64,000 bases of DNA from Cetobacterium sp. 2A (GTDB taxonomy: Bacteria > Fusobacteriota > Fusobacteriia > Fusobacteriales > Fusobacteriaceae): positions 1-64,000 of the forward strand of contig NZ_JACFAJ010000006.1 of NCBI RefSeq assembly GCF_014250685.1. The letters are read 5' to 3'. A model generated the notes under the pieces. It searched no databases. It was not told where the DNA came from and worked only from the letters and a program-made list of their open reading frames with translations. The position numbers were made by a program, and so were the translations under genes. Of this stretch, positions 52,126 through 61,034 are shown in pieces (the first letter of the stretch is position 1; the number at the start of each line of letters is the position of its first letter).

Positions 52126-53502
52126 ATGACACAAGAACTTTTCAGAAAGCTTCCAAAAGTTGATAAATTACTTAAAGAGACTACTTTTTTAGAGTTAATT
52201 GAAACAGAAGGTTATCCTTCTGTTTATAACGCAACTTCAGAAACTATTCAAGAGTTTCGTAAAAATATTTCTAATGGACTAATTTCTGATTTTACTCCAG
52301 ATGATATTTTTAAAACTATTATAAATAAAATTAAAATAAAATCAGAATTCAATTTAAAAAAAATAATAAATGGAACTGGAACTATTATTCATACAAATCT
52401 TGGGCGTTCAGTTTTTTCAAAAAAAAATGCTGCTCATATAGCAGAAATCTTAACTGGTTACAGCAATTTAGAGTATGACTTAGAAACTGGTAAAAGAGGG
52501 AGTAGATACTCTCTAGTTGAAGACTTGATATGTGAAATTACAGGAGCAGAATCAGCTCTTGTTGTTAACAATAATGCTGCTGCTGTTTTGCTTTGTTTGG
52601 ATGAATTTTCTAAAAATTCTGAAGTTATAGTTTCAAGAGGAGAACTTGTTGAAATTGGAGGTTCATTTAGAATTCCAGATATCATGTCAATCTCTGGATC
52701 TAAATTAGTTGAAGTTGGAACTACAAATAGAACCCATGACTACGATTATGAAAATGCTATTACAGACAATACTTCTCTTCTACTAAAAGTACATACTTCA
52801 AACTATAAAATCTCTGGTTTCACAAAAGAAATTTCTAGAGAAGAAATTGTAGAACTTGGTAAAAAACATAATATTATAACTATGGAAGATTTAGGAAGTG
52901 GAGTTTTAGTAGATTTTTCTAATTATGGACTAAAAAAAGAACCAACTGTTTTTGATGTTTTAAAATCAGGAATGGATATAATAACATTTAGTGGTGACAA
53001 GCTTTTAGGTGGGCCTCAATGTGGAATAATCATTGGTAAAAAAACTCTTATTGAAAGACTTAAAAAAAATCAGTTACTAAGAGCTTTTAGAGTTTGCAAA
53101 ATGACTCTTTCGTCTCTTGAAGTTTTATTTCATGAATATTATGATGAGAAAAGTGCAGTTAAAAACATTCCAACTTTATCTCTCATTTTAGAGGCTCCTG
53201 AAGATGTTTACACTCGTGCTAAGAGTTTGAAATCTCTTTTAAACGAAAATGACATCGAAGCGGATATAATCGAATCATTTGCCATGATTGGTGGGGGTTC
53301 AATGCCAGAAGAAACTATCCCAAGTTTTGCTCTTTCTTTCCCAACATTTAATTCTGTTTCTCTAGAAAGAGAATTAAGAACTGGAGAAAATCCAATAGTT
53401 GGTAGAGTTCAAAATAACTGTTTTTTCTTAGATATGAAAACTATTTTAAAAGATGATTTTGAGATTATTTTAAATAGACTCTTAGATGTTTCAAGAGGTT
53501 AA
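52126..53502 (+). CDS. selA: L-seryl-tRNA(Sec) selenium transferase
   Basis: 458 residues. N-terminal LFRKLPKVDKLLKE is diagnostic; PLP fold with GTGTIIHTNLGRSVFS and the PLP lysine in ITFSGDKLLGGPQCG. NNNAAAVLLCLDEF, FRIPDIMSISGSKLVEVGTT and EDLGSGVLVDF are standard. It converts Ser-tRNA(Sec) to Sec-tRNA(Sec) using SelD's selenophosphate. Six bases after selD, three before selB. Confidence 0.97.
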   Translation: MTQELFRKLPKVDKLLKETTFLELIETEGYPSVYNATSETIQEFRKNISNGLISDFTPDDIFKTIINKIKIKSEFNLKKIINGTGTIIHTNLGRSVFSKKNAAHIAEILTGYSNLEYDLETGKRGSRYSLVEDLICEITGAESALVVNNNAAAVLLCLDEFSKNSEVIVSRGELVEIGGSFRIPDIMSISGSKLVEVGTTNRTHDYDYENAITDNTSLLLKVHTSNYKISGFTKEISREEIVELGKKHNIITMEDLGSGVLVDFSNYGLKKEPTVFDVLKSGMDIITFSGDKLLGGPQCGIIIGKKTLIERLKKNQLLRAFRVCKMTLSSLEVLFHEYYDEKSAVKNIPTLSLILEAPEDVYTRAKSLKSLLNENDIEADIIESFAMIGGGSMPEETIPSFALSFPTFNSVSLERELRTGENPIVGRVQNNCFFLDMKTILKDDFEIILNRLLDVSRG

Positions 53503-53505
53503 TTT

Positions 53506-55407
53506 ATGAAAGATATTGTTATAGGAACTGCTGGTCATATAGATCACGGTAAAACTACGGTTATAAAGTATTTAACTGGTGTCGATACAGATACCCTTCC
53601 AGAAGAAGCAAAAAGAGGAATGACTATAGACTTAGGATTTACTTATTTTGAACTTTCAACTGGAGATAAAATAGGAATTATTGATGTTCCTGGACATGAA
53701 AAATTTATAAAAAATATGGTGGCTGGAGCTACGGGTATTGATTATATTTTATTTATTATCGCTTGTGATGATGGAATCATGCCTCAAACTATCGAACACG
53801 CTGATATAATAAATCTTTTAGGAATAAAAAAAGGTGTTATACTCCTAACTAAAAGAGATTTAGCAACTGATGAAAGAGTTGAAGAAATTAAAACCGATAT
53901 TAAATCTACTTTTAAAAATTCTATTATCAGCCAACTTCCAATTTTAGAAATATCATCTAAGTCTTTGGAGAGCTTTACTGAATTAAAATATTTTTTAGAA
54001 AAAGACCTAGCTTCAATTAAAGCTAAATCTGAAACTAAAAAACCATTCAAACTTTCTATTGATAGAGTTTTTAGTATAAAGGGGTTTGGAACAGTTGTTA
54101 CTGGTACCCCTGCTCAAGGTATCGTAAAAAAAGATGATGCCTTAACTCTTTATCCTAAAATGATTGATGTAAAAATAAGAGGAATCGAAAATCATGGTAT
54201 TAAAGTAGATTTTCTTTCTTCTGGAAATAGATGTGCATTAAATCTTTCGGGAGTTGAAACCTCTGAGATTAAAAGAGGAGATATTTTAGCTCCAAAAGGT
54301 TCTATGTTTATAACTAGTAAAATAGATTGTTTTTTTACTCTTTTAAAAGGCAAAAAATCAATAAAAAATAATCATAGAATAAGACTTCATATTGGAACTA
54401 ATGAAATAATAGGGAAAATAAAACTTTTAGGAACAGATTTACTAGAGGGTGGAAACTCTTCATTTATACAAATTGATTTAGAAAAACCATTAGTTTGCTC
54501 AACTGGTGAAATTGGAATTTTAAGAACGTATTCACCTATGGATACAATAGGCGGTATTAAAATAATTTCTCCTTTAGGTCAAAAAACTAAAAGAAATAAT
54601 ACAAGTTATATTCAATCTCTAAAATCTTTAATGGGAGAAAATAAAGAAAAAATTGAAGAAATTATTAAAAATTCTTCGTCTAATCTAATAACTGCTAAAG
54701 AAGTTTCCATATATTTAGGAAAAGAGATTACTGACGATGAAATAATTGAATTGAATGACAATATTATTCGATTCAAAATTTCAGAAGAATCAAAATATTT
54801 CCATATTAAAAACTATAATTTTTTAAAGAATTCTATCCAAGAATATCTGGAAAAATTTCACATAAATAATTCTTTAAAAAAAGGGGCTTCTCGTTCTGAA
54901 ATTAAAAATAAATTTTTTAATGCCTTCAAAACTAAAGAATATAATATAGTTTTAGAAGATCTTCAAAACGATTTCTTGAATGTAGATAAAGATTCAATTT
55001 CTTTGAAATCTTTTAGTATAAAACTTTCAAAAGAAAATAAAGTTTTAAAAGATCAAATCTTTAAAATTTATAAAGATTTCTCTTTCTCTCCAAAATCAGT
55101 ACAGGAAATTGAAGAAAATTTTCTAAATAAGGAGGAGTTTTATAAACTTCATAATTATATGCTTGATACTGAGTTTATGGTTCCTTTGACAAAAAATATG
55201 TATGTACTAAAAGGTTTTTTCAAAGAGGCTGAAATAAGACTGAGAAAACACTTTGCTCACCACGATAAGTTAGATCTTTCCACATTTAAAACATTACTAA
55301 ATACAAGTAGGAAATTCGCTCTTTTATATTTAGAGAAATTTGATGAACTTGAAATTACAAAAAGAATTGAAGATTATAGAATCTTAAAAATGGAGGAAAA
55401 CAAATGA
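53506..55407 (+). CDS. selB: Selenocysteine-specific elongation factor
   Basis: 633 residues. GTPase: GTAGHIDHGKTTVIKYLTG (G1), RGMTIDLGFTYFEL (G2), DVPGHEKFIKNMV (G3), and T-K-R-D at G4 (LLTKRDLATDE), a change from the usual NKxD/TKxD position. EF-Tu-like domains II and III follow (VFSIKGFGTVVTGTPAQG). C-terminal 230 residues are the winged-helix SECIS-binding part (EFYKLHNYMLDTEFMVPLTK, FAHHDKLDLSTFKTLLNTSR). It brings Sec-tRNA to UGA codons marked by SECIS. Its end overlaps yedF by four bases. Confidence 0.95.
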   Translation: MKDIVIGTAGHIDHGKTTVIKYLTGVDTDTLPEEAKRGMTIDLGFTYFELSTGDKIGIIDVPGHEKFIKNMVAGATGIDYILFIIACDDGIMPQTIEHADIINLLGIKKGVILLTKRDLATDERVEEIKTDIKSTFKNSIISQLPILEISSKSLESFTELKYFLEKDLASIKAKSETKKPFKLSIDRVFSIKGFGTVVTGTPAQGIVKKDDALTLYPKMIDVKIRGIENHGIKVDFLSSGNRCALNLSGVETSEIKRGDILAPKGSMFITSKIDCFFTLLKGKKSIKNNHRIRLHIGTNEIIGKIKLLGTDLLEGGNSSFIQIDLEKPLVCSTGEIGILRTYSPMDTIGGIKIISPLGQKTKRNNTSYIQSLKSLMGENKEKIEEIIKNSSSNLITAKEVSIYLGKEITDDEIIELNDNIIRFKISEESKYFHIKNYNFLKNSIQEYLEKFHINNSLKKGASRSEIKNKFFNAFKTKEYNIVLEDLQNDFLNVDKDSISLKSFSIKLSKENKVLKDQIFKIYKDFSFSPKSVQEIEENFLNKEEFYKLHNYMLDTEFMVPLTKNMYVLKGFFKEAEIRLRKHFAHHDKLDLSTFKTLLNTSRKFALLYLEKFDELEITKRIEDYRILKMEENK

Positions 55408-55982
55408 TAAAAATAGATGCTATTGGTCAAACATGTCCTATGCCAGTTATTATGACAAAAAAAGCTCTTAAAAATATTATAGAAGGAGAAATCGAGGTTA
55501 GTATCGATAACATAATCTCTAAAGAGAATATTGAGAAGTTTGCTAAAGAGATGGGATTTGCATGTACTTCTATTCTAGAAGATGGGGTTTATAAAATTAC
55601 AATTATCAAGACGTCTGACGCTCCAAAGAAATCATTAGCTCACTCTGATAATACAGTTATAGTTGTTGAAGCAGATGCTATGGGGCAAGGAGATTTGGAG
55701 CTTGGTAGAACGCTTATCAAAGGATTTTTCTACACTCTTACTGAGATGGAATCTTTACCCAAGACTATAATTTTCTACAATAGAGGTGTTTTCTTAGTTT
55801 CTGAAATACAAGATAGCATAGAAGATTTAAAGGTTTTAGAAGAAAGAGGAGTTGAAATTCTTTCTTGTGGAGCATGCGTTAACTTCTACAATCTTCAAAA
55901 TTCAGTGAAAGTGGGAAAAATCACAAATATGTTAAACATTATTGAAACACAGATGAACGCAACTAGGATTATAAAACCATAA
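55404..55982 (+). CDS. yedF: Selenium metabolism protein YedF
   Basis: 192 residues. N-terminal TusA/SirA-like domain with DAIGQTCPMPVIMTKKALKN, then a DsrE-like domain (VVEADAMGQGDLELGRTLIK, IFYNRGVFLVSEIQDSIE, GVEILSCGACVNFY). This two-domain form is found with sel genes and is thought to handle selenium or sulfur transfer. ATGA-type overlap with selB (55404) and the next gene (55982) shows a single operon. Confidence 0.9.
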   Translation: MIKIDAIGQTCPMPVIMTKKALKNIIEGEIEVSIDNIISKENIEKFAKEMGFACTSILEDGVYKITIIKTSDAPKKSLAHSDNTVIVVEADAMGQGDLELGRTLIKGFFYTLTEMESLPKTIIFYNRGVFLVSEIQDSIEDLKVLEERGVEILSCGACVNFYNLQNSVKVGKITNMLNIIETQMNATRIIKP

Positions 55983-56242
55983 TGGAAACTTTTTTATTAT
56001 TAGCTGCCGAATCTACACACTTAGTTATGAAAGTTGAAAAACTTCTTTCCGAAAATGGAATTGATGCTAGAATTATACCTCTTCCCACTGAGATTAAAGC
56101 TAGTTGTGGACTTTCTATAAAAACAGATTTCCAAAAAATAGATTTAATTTCTTCTTTACTAGAAACAAATAACATCTCTATGGAATTTTACAAGGGTGAA
56201 AAAATTGGCTTCAAGAAAACTTTTACACTCTTGACATTTTAA
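55982..56242 (+). CDS. DUF3343 putative Se/S carrier protein
   Basis: 86 residues: FLLLAAESTHLVMKVEKLLS, IDARIIPLPTEIKASCGLSI, typical of DUF3343, with one conserved Cys in A-S-C-G. In Clostridia and Fusobacteria this gene accompanies yedF and sel genes and is annotated as a putative Se/S carrier. Overlaps yedF by one base. Its last codons contain the -35 box of the tRNA-Sec promoter. Confidence 0.9.
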   Translation: METFLLLAAESTHLVMKVEKLLSENGIDARIIPLPTEIKASCGLSIKTDFQKIDLISSLLETNNISMEFYKGEKIGFKKTFTLLTF

Positions 56243-56258
56243 AATTTTATGATAGAAT
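56231..56258 (+). promoter_or_regulatory. Promoter of tRNA-Sec, inside the DUF3343 gene end
   Basis: TTGACA (56231-56236, consensus), 16-base spacer, TAGAAT (56253-56258); predicted start close to the tRNA 5' end. A TATAAT directly next to the tRNA (56264-56269) is too near to be the -10 box. Confidence 0.7.
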
Positions 56259-56269
56259 CTATATATAAT

Positions 56270-56363
56270 GGAAACGGATGGGTAACTGGTGTTCCCAGCA
56301 GTCTTCAAAACTGCCTTGGCGGCTTTGGTCGTTGGTAGGTTCAATTCCTACACGTTTCCGCCA
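56270..56363 (+). tRNA. selC: tRNA-Sec (anticodon UCA)
   Basis: 94 nt with encoded CCA. Long acceptor GGAAACG(G) pairs with (A)CGTTTCC, then discriminator G. The anticodon arm GCAGT-CTTCAAA-ACTGC carries TCA, a 5-bp T arm GTAGG/CCTAC encloses TTCAATT, and a long variable arm lies between. The 8+5 acceptor/T stack, extra arm and UCA anticodon identify tRNA-Sec; it decodes the UGA of selD. The eighth acceptor pair is G-A here, an oddity. Confidence 0.97.
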
Positions 56364-56379
56364 TAAATATATAAATTTC

Positions 56380-56404
56380 AACTCCCTAACGGGAGTTTTT
56401 TTTT
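56380..56404 (+). terminator. Terminator after tRNA-Sec
   Basis: ACTCCC / GGGAGT with loop TAAC followed by nine T. Confidence 0.92.
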
Positions 56405-56431
56405 GTATTATTACAATGTTTATGTTATAAT
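56403..56431 (+). promoter_or_regulatory. Promoter of the PfkB-kinase gene
   Basis: TTGTAT (56403-56408), 17-base spacer, TATAAT (56426-56431). The -35 overlaps the terminator T-run. Confidence 0.7.
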
Positions 56432-56466
56432 ATAGTGAATTTTTTAATATTTTGGAGGAGATTGGA

Positions 56467-57411
56467 TTGATAAACCCCTATGTTTTAGTTTTCGGTGCTT
56501 CGGTTGTTGATATGTTCGGATTTTGTAAAAAAAATTACAGAGCCTACGACTCTATACCAGGTAAAGTAAAAATATCTTTCGGAGGTGTTGCTAGAAATAT
56601 AGCTGAGAATATGGCAAGAGTTGCTGTAAATACTCAATTTATTTCAATCTTAGGTGATGATGAGACTGGAAAATCAATAATTAGAAACTCAGAGAATATT
56701 GGTTATGACATGAGCAATTCACTTATAGTAAAAAATAGCTCTACTCCAACTTATATGGCTATTCTTGATGAAAATGGAGAAATGGTATCTGCTGTTGCAG
56801 ATATGGCAACGATTAGTGCACTCAATAAAGAATTTATAAATTCGAAATCAGATATAATTGAAAATGCTCTTTATACTTTTGTAGATGCGGATGATCCTGA
56901 AAATCTAGAGTACTTACTCTCTATATTTCATGAAAAAACTCACTTTGTTTTAGACCCTATCTCTACTGCTAAAGCTAAAACAATTAAACATCTTTTAAAG
57001 TATTTTCACACAATAAAACCAAACAGATATGAAGCTGAGGTTCTTTCTGGAATAACTATTTCAAATGAATCCGATTTACATAGAGTAGGAGAATATTTCT
57101 TATCTCTTGGAATTAAAAATATCTTTATAAGTTTAGATGGTGACGGTGTCTATTATACCAATGGTGATTTAAGAGGTAAACTAAAAGCTAAAAATGCAAA
57201 TGTTGTAAATGTTACTGGAGCCGGAGACTCTTTTGTCGCTGGACTGGGATACGGATATACAAATAATTTAAGCTTAGCTGATACGGTAAAATATGCTGTA
57301 GCTATGTCTCTTATTACTATTTCACATTCAGAAACAATCCATCCAGATATGGGTCTTTCACTAGTTGAACAAACTTTAGAAAGTACTATATGGGAAGAAA
57401 TATTGTATTAA
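56467..57411 (+). CDS. PfkB-family carbohydrate kinase (pseudouridine-kinase-like)
   Basis: 314 residues from TTG 56467, preceded by GGAGGAG (56454-56460). PfkB motifs: KISFGGVARNIAENMARVAV (G-G-x-x-x-N) near residue 33, LDPISTAKAK, and catalytic NVTGAGDSFVAGLGYGYTNN. The ARNIAENMARL-type sequence is close to pseudouridine kinases (PsuK) and other nucleoside kinases. No psuG glycosidase is adjacent. It phosphorylates a sugar or nucleoside; substrate undecided. Confidence 0.85.
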   Translation: MINPYVLVFGASVVDMFGFCKKNYRAYDSIPGKVKISFGGVARNIAENMARVAVNTQFISILGDDETGKSIIRNSENIGYDMSNSLIVKNSSTPTYMAILDENGEMVSAVADMATISALNKEFINSKSDIIENALYTFVDADDPENLEYLLSIFHEKTHFVLDPISTAKAKTIKHLLKYFHTIKPNRYEAEVLSGITISNESDLHRVGEYFLSLGIKNIFISLDGDGVYYTNGDLRGKLKAKNANVVNVTGAGDSFVAGLGYGYTNNLSLADTVKYAVAMSLITISHSETIHPDMGLSLVEQTLESTIWEEILY

Positions 57412-57413
57412 TT

Positions 57414-57442
57414 AAAAAAAGAGCCAATTGGCTCTTTTTTTA
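57414..57442. terminator. Bidirectional terminator between kinase and EF-G-like gene
   Basis: AGAGCCAATTGGCTCT self-complementary stem with flanking A and T runs, between convergent genes. Confidence 0.9.
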
Positions 57443-57444
57443 AT

Positions 57445-59505
57445 CTATTTATTCAACTCATTTATAATTTTAGAAGATAGATGTTCTGGAACTTCTTCAT
57501 ATCTTATGAAATCAAAATTAAAATTACCTTTAGCTTGAGTCATAGATCTTAATTCAATTGCATATTTTAATATTTCACTCTCAGGAACTTCTGCCACTAA
57601 CTTTTGTTCTCCATAATTTTGTGGTTCCATTCCTAAAATTCTAGCTCTTCTTTTATTTAAATCTCCCATAACGTCTCCAGTATAAATATCTGGAACTGTT
57701 ATTTCAATTCTCATGATAGGTTCTAAAAGTATTGGTCTAGCATCCTGCATTCCTTTTCTAAAAGCTAGCATAGCTGCTTGCTTAAATGAAATTTCATTTG
57801 AATCAACCGCGTGGTATGAACCATCAAATAACGTTGCTTTTATATTAATAACTGGATATCCTGCTAAAACTCCTTTTTGTTTTGCTTCCATAAGCCCTTT
57901 TTCAACTGCTGGAATATATTGTCTTGGCACTACTCCACCACGTATTTCATCAACAAATTTAAACTCATCTTCAAATGGTTCAAATTTAATATGAACATCT
58001 CCATATTGTCCAGCTCCTCCAGATTGTTTTTTATGCTTTCCTTGAACCGATACAGAACTTTTAATGGTTTCTCTATATGAAACTTTTGGGTTATTTATTT
58101 TAGCGTGGACATCAAATTTATTTTCTAATTTACTCAGTATTATCCCTATATGCTTTTCTCCTTGTCCTCCAATTAAAAGTTCCTTAGTTTCAAAATTTCT
58201 CTTAACTTGAAAACTTGGGTCCTCATCAATCAGTCTTTGTAGACAAGTACTTATCTTCTCATCATCAGTCTTTTCAGCTGGTTCTACAGCAAAATATAGA
58301 CATGGTTTTGGAAATTCAATAGTTGGATACATTATAGGATTGTCTTTATCACAAATCGTATCCCCAGTTTGAGCATATTGAAGTTTCATCGTAGCTCCAA
58401 TATCTCCAGCTTTTATCTCATCTGCTGGCAGTTGTTTTATTCCTCTAAAATATCCTACGTTTGATATTCTTTCTCGCTTATTTTTATTGGCAACTAAAAT
58501 CTCAGTATCTCTTTTTATTGTTCCCGAATTTACCTTAAACATAGATATCTTTCCAATAAAAGGATCGACTAAAGTTTTAAATATTATAGCTGAAAATGGT
58601 TCATTTTCATTAACTTTTCTTTTTTCTATCTCTTGAGTCAGTGGGTTTACCCCAACTCTTTCTCCATTGTAGAGTTCTTGAGGAGTAGGCATATAATCAT
58701 AGAGCATCTCAAATAGAGTCTTTATCCCTATTCCATTTATTGCTGATCCAACTAGAACGGGAACTAATTCTCCAGTAACAGTTCCATGATGAAGTCCTTT
58801 TCTAATTTCACTCTCTGTAAATTCTTTTCCAGAGAAGAATTTTTCCATTAAATCCTCATCTGTTTCAGCTACTGCTTCCAAAAGTAAATTTCTAATATCT
58901 GAAATATCCCTATCCGCTGGTATTTTTCCATCTTGACAATCTTTACCATCAAATATTCTAGTTTTTAAATCTACTACATTTATAAACCCTTTAAATTTTT
59001 CATCTTCTTCTATAGGTATGCAAAATGGAGCTATTTTTTTTCCAAATTTTTCTTTTAATTCATGAAGTAACTTTTCATAGTTTTGTATTCCCTTATCCAT
59101 CTTGTTAATAAATATAATCCTTGGTGTCCCATTCTCCTCTAAAACACGCCAGCTCTTCTCTGCCCCAACATCGACACCAGATGTAGCGTCCAGTACAAGC
59201 ACAGCCCCACCAGACACTTTGAGAGCAGAACTAACCTCCCCTGAAAAGTCAAAATAACCCGGAGTATCTAAAATATTGTATTTATGTCCTAAATATTCAA
59301 GAGGAACCACTGAAGTATTTATTGAAAACTGCCTGATTACTTCCTCTTTATCGAAATCTGATGTACTACTTCCATTATCAACGCTTCCCATTTTCGAAAT
59401 AGTTTCTGAAGAAAAAAGCATTGATTCAACAAGTGTTGTTTTTCCACTTCCTCTGTGTCCTAAAAATGTTACATTTCTTATTTCGTTCATCTCATAATTT
59501 TTCAT
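57445..59505 (-). CDS. Elongation factor G-like GTPase (EF-G2 type)
   Basis: 686 residues. GTPase: FLGHRGSGKTTLVESMLFSS (G1), DTPGYFDFSGEVSSALKVSG (G3), FINKMDKG (G4). The EF-G domain II to V layout follows, with KVSYRETIKSSVSVQGKHK near the start of domain IV and a C-terminal TQAKGNFNFDFIRYEEVPEH. G1 reads GHRGSGKT, not AHIDAGKT, as in the second EF-G-like class of several phyla, so this is probably not the main translocase FusA. ATG follows AAAGGAGGTAGCACC. Confidence 0.9.
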   Translation of the reverse strand: MKNYEMNEIRNVTFLGHRGSGKTTLVESMLFSSETISKMGSVDNGSSTSDFDKEEVIRQFSINTSVVPLEYLGHKYNILDTPGYFDFSGEVSSALKVSGGAVLVLDATSGVDVGAEKSWRVLEENGTPRIIFINKMDKGIQNYEKLLHELKEKFGKKIAPFCIPIEEDEKFKGFINVVDLKTRIFDGKDCQDGKIPADRDISDIRNLLLEAVAETDEDLMEKFFSGKEFTESEIRKGLHHGTVTGELVPVLVGSAINGIGIKTLFEMLYDYMPTPQELYNGERVGVNPLTQEIEKRKVNENEPFSAIIFKTLVDPFIGKISMFKVNSGTIKRDTEILVANKNKRERISNVGYFRGIKQLPADEIKAGDIGATMKLQYAQTGDTICDKDNPIMYPTIEFPKPCLYFAVEPAEKTDDEKISTCLQRLIDEDPSFQVKRNFETKELLIGGQGEKHIGIILSKLENKFDVHAKINNPKVSYRETIKSSVSVQGKHKKQSGGAGQYGDVHIKFEPFEDEFKFVDEIRGGVVPRQYIPAVEKGLMEAKQKGVLAGYPVINIKATLFDGSYHAVDSNEISFKQAAMLAFRKGMQDARPILLEPIMRIEITVPDIYTGDVMGDLNKRRARILGMEPQNYGEQKLVAEVPESEILKYAIELRSMTQAKGNFNFDFIRYEEVPEHLSSKIINELNK

Positions 59506-59616
59506 GGTGCTACCTCCTTTATTATTTGAAGAGATAATTAAGTTCTGAGATTCTTGTAGTATTTGTATATAACTAATATTTTTTAATAAGTCAATATTTA
59601 AAATTTTTATTTTAAA

Positions 59617-59645
59617 TAAAAAAGAGTCCAGAATAATCTGGACTC
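59617..59645 (-). terminator. Terminator of hup
   Basis: On the minus strand, GAGTCCAGA / TCTGGACTC with 4-base loop and then six T, directly after the HU gene. Confidence 0.9.
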
Positions 59646-59658
59646 CCTTAAATTATAA

Positions 59659-59934
59659 TTAGTTTAATTTATCAACTAATGATTTTCCTGGTTTGAATTT
59701 AACAGTTTTCTTAGCTTCTATTGTTATTTCCTCTCCAGTTTTTGGATTTCTTCCAACTCTAGCAGCTCTTTCAGCTACTTCAAATTTTCCCCATCCTATA
59801 AAGTTTAAATCTTCTCCAGCTTGTAAAACTTCTTCAACTGAAGTTAAGATAACCTCTAATTTTCTTTCAGCATCTGCTTTAGATGTAAATACTCCCTTTT
59901 CAAAAAGTACTTTTGCAAAATCTTTTTTTGTCAT
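59659..59934 (-). CDS. hup: Histone-like DNA-binding protein HU
   Basis: 91 residues. MTKKDFAKVLFEKGVFTSKA, then FIGWGKFEVAERAARVGRNP with KTGEEITIEAKKTVKFKPGK and DKLN. The GKFEVxxRxARxGRNPxTG stretch is the HU/IHF signature, and the flexible arm with Pro inserts into the minor groove. ATG follows AGGAGGGTATTTAC. Single gene with its own terminator. Confidence 0.96.
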   Translation of the reverse strand: MTKKDFAKVLFEKGVFTSKADAERKLEVILTSVEEVLQAGEDLNFIGWGKFEVAERAARVGRNPKTGEEITIEAKKTVKFKPGKSLVDKLN

Positions 59935-60149
59935 GTAAATACCCTCCTAAAAATGTAACTTATAATTTCAGACATTCTTTTATATCACATATATCAATTA
60001 TTTTCAAATAATTTTTTCATCCAGGCCCCATTTTTCCTAAATTTGTTGCTATTTGTGAGTTTTTTCTCAAATTTTATCATGTTTTTTTATATAACTTATA
60101 GTATACTTTACTAGTCTATGAAAAACCGATTCATCAATTTGGAGGCGCC

Positions 60150-60980
60150 ATGCTAAAAAAAATTCTATTTACCCTGATTCTTTTACTTATCTCTTCATGT
60201 TCATCTGTCAATTATGACATTGATAGTAAGACCTACAAAGCTACTGCTAAAAATAGTCGGATACGTTTTCTTATTGTCCACTATACAGCAATAAATGATC
60301 AAAGGTCTATAACTGCTCTGACGGGAAAAAATGTTAGTTCTCATTATCTAGTTACCACAGATAGAAAAGAACCAATCTATTCTCTGGTTCCTGATTTGGA
60401 AAGAGCTTGGCATGCAGGAAATAGTAGTTTTGCTGGAAGGAATAATATCAATGATTCATCTATAGGTATTGAGATTGTAAATCTTGGTGCAACCCCTAGC
60501 AAAAGAAAACTCCATCCACAAAGTTCTGATTTTTTTATAGCTAAAGAACAGTTTATTCCTTATGATCCTGATCAAATTCGTAAAGTAGCTTTTCTATTAA
60601 AAACAATTTCACAAAAGTACGATATCCAGCCTGAAAACATTTTAGGTCATTCCGATATTGCCTTTAAAAGAAAACAAGATCCTGGAGCACTTTTCCCATG
60701 GAAAGAACTTCATGATACTTACAACATTGGAGCTTGGTATAATAAAGAGGACTTTAATAGGTATTATAAAAAAGAACTCTATTCAAAATATAGTATTCCA
60801 GAAATCAAAGCTGAATTTAGAAAATATGGCTATGATATGAATGATACAGATACTTGGGATTTAGAAAGTACTAAAGCTATATACGCTTTTCAAATGCACT
60901 TTAGACCAAGAAATATCTCTGGTAATATGGATTTAGAAACTTTTGCAATTCTTAAGGCTTTAAATAGAAAATATAAGTAA
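60150..60980 (+). CDS. N-acetylmuramoyl-L-alanine amidase, lipoprotein (AmiD-like)
   Basis: 276 residues. Lipoprotein signal MLKKILFTLILLLISSC has Cys17. Amidase_2 fold: IRFLIVHYTAINDQRSITAL (Zn-His), VSSHYLVTTDRKEPIYSLVP, RAWHAGNSSFAGRNNINDSS with IGIEIVN, then NILGHSDIAFKRKQDPGALF with second His and Asp. A C-terminal peptidoglycan-binding helix pair follows (IKAEFRKYGYDMN, TKAIYAFQMHFRP). It trims peptidoglycan in the envelope. Terminator follows immediately. Confidence 0.93.
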   Translation: MLKKILFTLILLLISSCSSVNYDIDSKTYKATAKNSRIRFLIVHYTAINDQRSITALTGKNVSSHYLVTTDRKEPIYSLVPDLERAWHAGNSSFAGRNNINDSSIGIEIVNLGATPSKRKLHPQSSDFFIAKEQFIPYDPDQIRKVAFLLKTISQKYDIQPENILGHSDIAFKRKQDPGALFPWKELHDTYNIGAWYNKEDFNRYYKKELYSKYSIPEIKAEFRKYGYDMNDTDTWDLESTKAIYAFQMHFRPRNISGNMDLETFAILKALNRKYK

Positions 60981-61023
60981 AAAAAGATAGGAGACTAAGT
61001 TTTTTAGTCTCCTATCTTTTTTT
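60981..61023. terminator. Bidirectional terminator between amidase and permease genes
   Basis: An 18-bp perfect stem (AAAAAGATAGGAGACTAA and its complement) with a 5-base loop, T-run both ways; convergent genes. Confidence 0.93.
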
Positions 61024-61034
61024 ATATCTAAATT

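Noticed and set aside
60150-60980. Amidase at 60.15 kb as the missing phage endolysin
   Set aside because: It has a lipoprotein signal and lies in core chromosome 35 kb from the holins with its own terminator, fitting a housekeeping AmiD-like enzyme.
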